A DNA stretch of 64,000 bases from Thamnidium elegans (lineage: Eukaryota > Mucoromycota > Mucoromycetes > Mucorales > Mucoraceae): NCBI GenBank assembly GCA_025201345.1, contig JAIXMG010000006.1, positions 248,001 to 312,000 on the forward strand. The letters run 5' to 3'. Made by a program: the position numbers and the translations under genes. Below the pieces are notes generated by a model. That model ran no database searches, was not told the origin of the DNA, and was given only the letters and a program-made list of their open reading frames with translations. Shown here piece after piece: positions 56,742 through 64,000 of the stretch (position 1 is its first letter; the number at the start of each line of letters is the position of its first letter).

Positions 56742-58126
56742 ATGAATTTGGGAGAATCATCCTTAGGTCGTCAACGAAATGGGGTGAGTTTATAATATTT
56801 TCACTTTGAACAATACTACAAACAAACAAAAAAAACTTACCAACATATTTTTAGAAACAGCCATTGGAACTTTTACTTAGTAATTGAAAATACTCGGTTT
56901 GTTTCTTATTGCCATGATATTAAAACTCGTATTCTTTATAGGTAGCCAACATAAAGATAGACTTTCAGGCCTATCGTTTCAAAAGAGAATTAAAGTAGCA
57001 CATGTAAGCTTAAAAAATATTTGATTATAACTTTTTGCTGATTAGTGCTTTTTAAAAAAGTATAAGGATAGATACATTATAAATAACGCCAATGACAAGT
57101 ATGATTTAGAAGTAGCTAGCCACTTAAATACACCTAGTCCAGAAAAACAGGATTTAATGTCTACTGTAACAGCTGCTACCACAGCGTCAACCAAAACCAC
57201 ACGAGCTTTAGACCGCTGTAATGATTTTTTTGTTGCAGGTTAATGAAAATTAAAACTAACTAATTTATATATGTAGCATTACCGCCGAAGGAAATACCAA
57301 CATCAGAATACATTCAACATATACCCAAACAACTTAGCGTGAATTCTAGAATGAGACAGTTATTAATTTGGTTTGCAACAAAGGAATTAGAGCGCGATGG
57401 GTTTATACGTAAAGGAAGGAACGGGACGACAGAACTAATAAAACAGAAATTGATTGAAGAACTGAGAAAGTCTAGGTCGATTGTGTCATGGCATAGACAA
57501 ATGGATATAGATTTAGGAGATAAACAACGAAATCCACAAAATGTTGAAAACGAAAAGCTACTGATCAAATACGAGAATGATATCAAGTCGCAAGTATTTT
57601 TTTTTTTATATATACATATTAAGTATTCTAGCTTACTTACCATTTTGTATATAGTATAAAGAGTGAAATAAAAGAGTGGAAAGAATGTGCGGATAAAGTA
57701 TACGACCATCATGCGCTCACAGTGGATAAAGTGGCAGCATTAGCATCGAAAGGATTTCAAACACAAGATAATCAAACGTTTATCAATGATTTGGAACCAG
57801 ATCAACAAACTTTTGTCAATGAATTCTTGGATACTGAACCTGAACATCAAATTAGTGAAGTTGTATCCACTATGGACGCAGAAGTCAATCGATTTAGACT
57901 TGTACTAGAAACTGCAAATCAATTTAATATAAAATCAGCTAAAGTAGCAAAGAGGGAATTATCTAGATTGGCTCATATTTTAAACGAAAATACAAGACTT
58001 GTACCAATTGATACTGATGATGCTGATAATAATGAAGTTGGGCTATTTCAAGTTAGTGAAGAAAAGCGTAAAGAAAGTGAACTTAGGAACAGTGAGAATA
58101 TATTTAGACTTTTATCACGGAAATAA
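56742..58126 (+). CDS. DSN1: DSN1/Mis13-like kinetochore (MIS12 complex) protein, 6 exons, about 367 aa
   Basis: Predicted subunit of the MIS12/MIND complex that links centromeric chromatin to the KNL1 and NDC80 complexes. Exons are 56742-56783, 56855-56879, 56942-57003, 57046-57238, 57277-57593 and 57662-58126 (1,104 nt). It starts MNLGESSLGRQRNGKQPLEL. The recognisable part is in exon 5: VNSRMRQLLIWFATKELERD, the Dsn1/Mis13 signature (R-M-R-Q-L-L-x-W). A helical coiled-coil C-half follows (SEIKEWKECADKVYDHHALT, EVVSTMDAEVNRFRLVLETA), ending IFRLLSRK. The fifth intron is ambiguous. A GT donor at 57594 needs an AAG acceptor at 57661. A GC donor (GCAAGT) at 57590 with the TAG acceptor at 57654 also keeps frame. 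Confidence 0.75.
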
Positions 58127-58729
58127 AATATACATATATTATTTTTCCTCAAATGTGCGACATATTTTTTTTTTTTTTTCGATTAGTGCCACAATTTTTA
58201 TTTTCAATATTAAGTGAAAATAGCCTACAGTCGATGGCCGTTTACAACAACAACAAAAAATAGTTGTACGCCTTAATCAATTATAACTATCCGTTCCTTT
58301 ATATATATAAAAGTCGGAATTGCTCATTTAATGCTTTTTACGACTTGGGCTGCATGGTTTTTATTTAATATAAATTGATAATATTCATTACACAACGATA
58401 AATACAATTACGGTGATGACCTTAATTATTGTGAGTATGTTTTTTTAGTACTTGAAACTCAATCTTTTTTAAAAAGAAGAGTAAATACTGTAAGTGCCTT
58501 TTAAAAGATATACGGACCATAGTTCGAACTACCTATACCCTGAAAATGCCTAAGGTAAAGTAACAGCAACAACGAATGCACGGAGTCATTGTTAAAAAGG
58601 ACTTGAGACTAAACAACTCAATATAACATTCATAAGAGATTAAAATAATATATAGTTAATGGGATTAACAAAATATACTCAATGCAAGTAACCACAAGAG
58701 TTTTTATTTTTCATTTTCATTATTATTTT

Positions 58730-58999
58730 AATATACTTCTGTCTTCGGACAGAAGTATATTGGTATCAAAAAATTAATCATTTGAGAAACATTCGTTTCA
58801 AAAATAAAATGAAATACAAGCTACTCCAAACGGGAATCTCAAAGTGGTTCTCAAATGAAGTCCTCCTTATACTTCTGGGTATACATGAAGTTTCCTTCAA
58901 GTAGGAGGTCTTACTTCTAGATCATCCTTAAAGACAAAATAATAAGCTCGGCTGTTAAAGTCGACCATGCTCCCGATTCTTTTGTTTGGACAAAGAATC
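58730..58999. ncRNA. Candidate structured RNA: four consecutive hairpins
   Basis: H1 is a perfect 14-bp stem at 58730-58743/58748-58761 closed by a TTCG tetraloop. H2 is a perfect 10-bp stem CATTTGAGAA (58779-58788)/TTCTCAAATG (58848-58857). H3 is AAGTCCTCCT (58858-58867)/AGGAGGTCTT (58903-58912) with one mismatch. H4 is GATTCTTT (58975-58982)/AAAGAATC (58992-58999). Their succession within 270 nt of non-coding DNA is unusual. It does not match any RNA family I know, and the strand is undetermined. It could also be a fold-back transposon end. Confidence 0.35.
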
Positions 59000-59499
59000 T
59001 TGTATCATAAAAGTCTTAAATCCCATTACAGGAGCTGACTGACAAACCTATTATATCTCACACCAGAACAACAAGACTCCAGACCAAATACACAAGAACA
59101 AAGCAACCTGGAAACAAAAAAATTAGTAATACGTATATTTACAAAGTTAATATAAAATAATTACCAAAAGTAAGCCAAGCACCAACAACAGATACACCAG
59201 AACAAACGAACCAGAGAATTTCCACCACCAAAAAAAAAAAAAAAAAAAAAGATTACGCAAAAAAGACAAAAAGACTACGCAAAATAATATGTTAGTGTTT
59301 TGTGAATATATATATATATATATTATACGTACCACCCAAAAAGAAAGTTTAACACGCACTTAAAAACACTAATAGAATAAAAAGTTAGTATCTTATAAAA
59401 TGTTATAAATGTATGCATACGTACCAATAAAAAAAAAAGAGGATGGCCATCCCGAAGGATAAAAACTCATAAAAAAAATAAAGACATGAAGAAGAAGAA

Positions 59500-59545
59500 G
59501 ACACACACACGCACACATACACACGCATACACACACACATACACC
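59500..59545. repeat. CA-rich microsatellite
   Basis: Imperfect (CA)n with GCA/TAC interruptions. Confidence 0.9.
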
Positions 59546-60454
59546 AGCATGCCCACTTAACACGGGAAAACCATGCTTTTTTTCCTTGTTAAAAAATAAA
59601 ATAAAAAAAAAACGTCAACTCCTGACCAAAACTAATGGTGCCAGAACAGGATGAAAAACAGTCATAGCAATGTTGAATTGACTATAGAGGCAAAGTAAGT
59701 GGTAGCAAATCACTTCAAATGGAACCGCCGATGAGAAACCAAAGTAGCTTGAAAGAGTAAAGAGGAAAAAGAAAAAAGGGAGTGTTTCGTCTTTAAAAGA
59801 GGGAAAAAAAAAGACTTGGTCACAAAACTTTGGGCCAATGAGAGAAAAGTTTGATCAGAGGGTGGTTTTCATATGTTTTTTTTTACTTATAAAATAGCAC
59901 TTCTTCCCTTTATTACTTTTTACTAGTGCGTATAAGCTATAGTTATAGATATGATTAATATTTCTACTGACAACTATCAATAGGATAAAATAAAACATTA
60001 TACCATTTCAATATTTTTAACTTTAGTTCAAAGTAAACAAATCATGCAAATTTACAAATCCAGACAATATATTTTAAACGGACGACTTAAAAAGAGAAAG
60101 GTAATGTCACATTAAACATTACCTTGATGGTTTTTCACTTTTAATAATATATTCGCAATATTCTTAATAAAGCTTACTGTTCTTTTTACAGCAAAATATA
60201 ATACCTATGTTTTAATTTATTTAGTTTAACCTTTGACACAATGCATATACGTAAATAAGGCTGCTGGATAATCACTATACTATATTTTACCTAATAAAGT
60301 GCACATCTCTCGGGTACAGCCTTATAGTTTAAATTTTTTTAATCATACCTTGTTATTTTTTACTCTGTAATTGGCGGTTACATTTTCTTTATACATAAGA
60401 AACCACTGCTATTTTTTACCAGCTATAATAAGAAATCGGAAATAATTAAGAACG

Positions 60455-60488
<34 letters not shown>

Positions 60489-62221
60489 TTTCATTTTTGG
60501 GTAAGCCCCTCTTGTTTTGTAATTACTCTATATCCAATTTGACTCTCTTTTCAGGCAAATCATTGACAACAAAGTACTCTTTTAGGCGCTTCTAATCCAT
60601 TTTAAATGATATTTTCTAATGCTAATGCAAAAATTGAAAGTAATCACTGTTTAAATATATATATATATATATATTACACCAGGTGATTTCACCAATTTTT
60701 TCTTAATTTTGCGATTACATTCACTTTGCTACTACTTGTTTATTATAGCAAAGTTTAAAGATATTTAGTATCCCCTTTATATTTGGTTATAAATAAAAAT
60801 GCTAAAACCAAAACTGAGAGTAAGTATGTTTTTAATAAAACGCCAGTTTAAGGTCCACTTAGCCAAAACATGAAGTAAAAAAAAAACACCTTTATTTCAG
60901 ATGTGTTAGATGGGTCTGAAATAGTACTTTATTATCATTGTTTTTCCACAAAAAATCTGTGACAAAAATCCGAAAATCAAAAAGGGGATCCCCTAAAATG
61001 ATCAAATAGCACTATTTATTACAATATCATATTACAGTACATTTAATATATTGGACTAAAAAGTATCTTTGTATTCACTTTATTTGGTTTAAACTGTATA
61101 CGTTTTCAATATGTTGTTACTTGGCAACCATCTATATTTAATTACTTCTCCAAGTTAATTTTCTAAAGATGCATTGCTGATACGCACCCCATTCAAGTCT
61201 AAGTATTTCGTAATATTTATTGCATTACCCTCTATCTATCCGTTTGATTGCTATTCCTATATTTATGAATAACATCGATTGATAATAAATTCTTAAAGGC
61301 TAGGCGCTTTCATACAATTTCTTCATAAATTAAATAAACACATCTCAAAATTAGCTACATTTAAAAAATACTTTTTATTACTGTTATACTTTTGATTTAT
61401 ATAATATACTTCTACCATACCTGATGACATACTGGTCATGGCGGGCATTGATTTTCAGCCCTTTGGATATACCACTGGTTCTGTATTATCAACTACAACG
61501 CCTGGTCTCATATAGTTATTCTACAAATGTTCCCACAAGACCATCGCACTGCAATTAATAATTTTATTACAACATACACACCCTTAAGTATAGCCGCTAC
61601 TGTGCTGGTATTATTTCCAACGTTTACACTAGTTTGATTTACGCTTCGATATACATTGGTCTTTATATCAATACATACATAATATATTGTATGACTTCTC
61701 TTCTTACACCGATGATATGGTTTCTTGTGCTGGTTAGCTTCCTTCTGACATTATGATTATGCCGTGGAAGTTGGGCGGCGCGGTCATGGTATACGTAAGA
61801 TAAGGACCGGTCCTTGATAAGTGCCATAAAATCCTTTTCATGGCTTCCTTCTACATATTACTTGAGGGATTTTACTACCGTTGAAGCTACGGAATATAGC
61901 TGTGAAGGCTATTCCGGTATGCGAACCCTTATTTTTTCTTCGCCTTGACGAACTCTGTTTTTGCTCGTAAGAGCAAATTTATTTAGATGATTACAGATAT
62001 ATATACATATAAAAGGTTTTTTCATCCAAAAAAAGGTATTCTAAGCATCTGTAAATTTATTTTTCTTACCTTCCATAATTTTACTGAATCTTCCCCTGAT
62101 CTGTGGAATAATTTATTTGTAGACTGCTTTTTACAGTGCTTCCCCCACTGTCCAATTTGAGAGAGAAAATTTTTGATTTTTCTTTTCGTCGCTATTTTTT
62201 TTTTTTTTTTTTTTTTTTTCA

Positions 62222-63356
62222 ATGAACTATCTTGTAATGGACAGAGCTTCAGAAGCGGCAGCAAATGATTTAGCTGAAGTTCGTAAACTTATTGAAGGAA
62301 TGAATGCACTTGTAAATAGTCAAATGCAACAACAGCAACAACAGTTGCAGCATGCAGAGTATCCAAATACAATGCAGCAACAGCAGCAACAGCAAGATGC
62401 TGCTGCTTTAATGGCCACTATTGCTGCTGTAGCTCAACAAAATAACCATAACCCACAGTCTACTCCTCCAGTGCCAACTAACGCCCATACTACTACCACC
62501 AACACCCCTACTACTACTACTACCACTGCCGCTACGCCATCTATCAATAATAATACCTTGAATACACCTGAACAATCTCCTCAACCTACTACCGCTTTAA
62601 ATACAAATAATACTGATACATCTTCTACAGCAACTGCATCTCCTACAGCCAATGCAGAGACAAACGCATCTCCTTCACAACAGGCTGAAACTCAAATATA
62701 CAGGTATTTTTTTTTTTTTGTTTGTTAAAGTTTTTTTATTTTCTTGCTTAAACGTTTTTTCTTTTTTCGTAAAATAGTAATCCCGCCCCACAAGCTGGCG
62801 TTATTATTGAAGTGACTCATTTAAGTTATAATCGTACTTTATATTTCCAATTAACACGTAAGTTATCACTCTTGTATTATTTTGTGGGATTGATGTTTTT
62901 TAAAAAAAAATGTCATTTCTTTTTTTTATAGAGGATGCAACTATAGAACCCATGATTGCTTGGTTACGTCTTTCATTTACAGATTCAGCTATTTCTGGTA
63001 TGGTTCTTCAATATAAGGGTTTTGATGGTTTATGGAAGTGTTTATTAAACCGTGAGTATAATATATACGAGATATGTGCACTAAATGAGGGTGAGAAAAA
63101 AAAAACTGACATTTTCTTATGTGTGTGTAGGCGATGATTCTTTGAGACGTATTTTAAAACAAAGTATGAAGGGAAATACTATGCTTCAAATGAGAGTTCC
63201 TCGTGAACAAGACTTATTAAGTGTAAGGATAAATGGATATTAAGATGGGAAGGGGGGAAATGTTTACATACTAAATGGTTCTTTTTTTTTTTTTGTATAT
63301 AGTCTGGTTATACCGATCGTCGACTTTTAGCTTTAACAAAACCTGACAGTCCTTAA
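62222..63356 (+). CDS. Gln/Thr-rich protein with a conserved-looking C-terminal half, 5 exons, 275 aa
   Basis: Exons are 62222-62703, 62778-62857, 62932-63051, 63131-63222 and 63303-63356 (828 nt, GT-AG). The first ~165 residues start MNYLVMDRASEAAANDLAEV, with poly-Gln runs and a Thr/Pro/Asn/Ser-rich stretch. The remaining ~110 residues are ordered in composition (QAGVIIEVTHLSYNRTLYFQ, DATIEPMIAWLRLSFTDSAI, YKGFDGLWKCLLN, SMKGNTMLQMRVPREQDLLS) and end ALTKPDSP. No domain was recognised; an alpha/beta fold such as PB1 is conceivable but unproven. A second in-frame Met at 62237 (MDRASE) could be the real start. Confidence 0.7.
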
Positions 63357-63443
63357 GAAAAAAAAAGCCTTTTTTTTTTTTTGCTGCACTCAAATCTACA
63401 CTTCTATTCATCTTTCAAATCATCTATTATCATTTTTTTTTTT

Positions 63444-63479
<36 letters not shown>

Positions 63480-63549
63480 TTTTTTTAAAAAAAAAGGTCT
63501 TCACTTTTATATATCTTTTTTTTCTTTTTATTTGATGGGGGGGGTTTTT
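63357..63549. other. Convergent 3' ends with homopolymers
   Basis: A tract of about 35 bases at 63444-63477, flanked by T tracts. No gene. Confidence 0.6.
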
Positions 63550-64000
63550 TTATTGTAATTCAATTTGAACACCACGAACAAAAACTTTTTGAATTTCAAG
63601 ATCATCGTTCAAAAATAAAATATCAGCATCAGCACCAGCGTTTAAAGTGCCTTTTGTATCTTGGATACCGAGAGTTTGTGCAGGATGTAAAGTAGCGGCT
63701 TCTAAAGCCTCTACCACTGTACATCGAGTGAAGTTTTTAAAGTTGCGTACACAATGATCAATAGAAACAGTACTTCCAGCAAGTGTATCTGTACCTTTGA
63801 CATACGCTCCACTGGCACCACGTACTTCAACATCTCGCCCACCCAATTGATATATCCCCGGTTGTAAGTAAGCGCCAGCTAAAGCATCTGTAACCAAAAC
63901 ACATCCACGAGGATGAGAGTAGTACGCAATACGTACCGAGTTAGGATGTACGTGTACACCATCACATATAATACCATAAAACGGACGAGGATCAGGTCGA
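63550..64000 (-). CDS. NAG2/DAC1: N-acetylglucosamine-6-phosphate deacetylase, C-terminal part (5' end outside window)
   Basis: Cytosolic amino-sugar catabolism enzyme that converts GlcNAc-6-phosphate to glucosamine-6-phosphate plus acetate. About 150 C-terminal codons are present without an intron. They read RPFYGIICDGVHVHPNSVRI, then CVLVTDALAGA (with the catalytic Asp of the amidohydrolase barrel), GTDTLAGSTVSIDHCVRNF, VVEALEAATLHPAQTLGIQD and KGTLNAGADADILFLNDDLE. The ICDGVHVHP, LVTDA and GxLxxGxDAD blocks are diagnostic of the NagA family. The stop is TAA at 63550-63552. The gene continues beyond the window edge. Confidence 0.9.
   Translation of the reverse strand, partial: RPDPRPFYGIICDGVHVHPNSVRIAYYSHPRGCVLVTDALAGAYLQPGIYQLGGRDVEVRGASGAYVKGTDTLAGSTVSIDHCVRNFKNFTRCTVVEALEAATLHPAQTLGIQDTKGTLNAGADADILFLNDDLEIQKVFVRGVQIELQ

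Larger units (their letters stand above)
58127..62221. other. 4-kb gene-poor region
   Basis: No protein gene recognised. It contains the hairpin cluster at 58730-58999, a CA-rich microsatellite (59500-59545), an AT dinucleotide run (60657-60674), a T tract (60459-60485), palindromes GGGGATCCCC (about 60986) and AAGGACCGGTCCTT (about 61802), and the promoter of the Gln/Thr-rich gene, ending in a T tract at 62197-62219. The 61430-61900 part is less AT-rich and may be a decayed gene, but no frame is readable for long. Confidence 0.5.

Noticed and set aside
58730..58999. Hairpin cluster considered as a CRISPR-like or rho-independent terminator array
   Set aside because: The stems are unrelated in sequence and have no regular spacers; the genome is eukaryotic. 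Kept only as a candidate structured RNA.
59147..59359. 70-codon minus-strand hydrophobic frame
   Set aside because: Contains TA-repeat and poly-Phe coding only; no homologous layout elsewhere.

Overview
The window reads as nuclear DNA of a Mucoromycota fungus, most likely a Mucorales species. The evidence is AT-rich intergenic DNA full of poly-A/poly-T runs, compact multi-exon genes with short GT-AG introns, and several degraded gene families whose wording (YARKS, KYYYKP, LSGLFDD) I associate with mucoralean genomes. The species cannot be named from the sequence. Exons were joined by hand from splice signals and reading frame.

The first 25 kb is an ordinary gene-dense block. In order it holds a RAS GTPase (-), an Arc1p/EMAPII-type tRNA-binding cofactor (+), a Pumilio RNA-binding protein (+), the SAGA subunit SPT7 (-), a CYS-3-like bZIP factor (+), an acyl-CoA carboxylase carboxyltransferase (-), a seven-helix GPCR-like protein (+) and a ThrE/PRM10-type membrane protein (-). 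RAS/ARC1 and SPT7/bZIP are divergent pairs with short shared promoters. Decayed gene remnants lie at 16.0-18.2 kb.

From 25.3 to 30 kb lies a 3.3-kb element bounded by 118/124-bp inverted repeats. It contains a frameshifted tyrosine recombinase and a frameshifted YARKS (serine-recombinase-like) gene. From 30.3 to 37.9 kb two large paralogues (A +, B -, about 1,050 residues each, possibly very divergent Hsp70-like proteins) stand tail to tail, and a broken third copy (C) sits at 47-48 kb. Between them are an STE20/PAK-type kinase (-), a 3.8-kb gene-poor stretch and a RAB11-like GTPase (+).

The most unusual part is 48.5-54.6 kb. Two unrecognised gene families occur three times each: D, a hydrophobic N-terminus followed by a coiled coil, and E, a signal peptide, a Cys/Pro-rich body and a C-terminal hydrophobic segment. 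They are arranged D1> E1> <E2 D2> <D3 E3>. In copies 2 and 3, D and E are divergent from a shared upstream region. D1, D2 and E2 are open; E1, E3 and D3 are broken. The second exon of E is built around consecutive perfect hairpins, and in one of them the loop is exactly inverted between E2 and E3.

The last 9 kb has decayed transposon-like genes, two copies of a MITE-like element with CGGACCACGG ends, a DSN1/Mis13-like kinetochore gene (+), 4 kb of gene-poor DNA with a four-hairpin candidate structured RNA, a Gln/Thr-rich protein (+) and the 3' part of an N-acetylglucosamine-6-phosphate deacetylase gene (-) that runs off the window.
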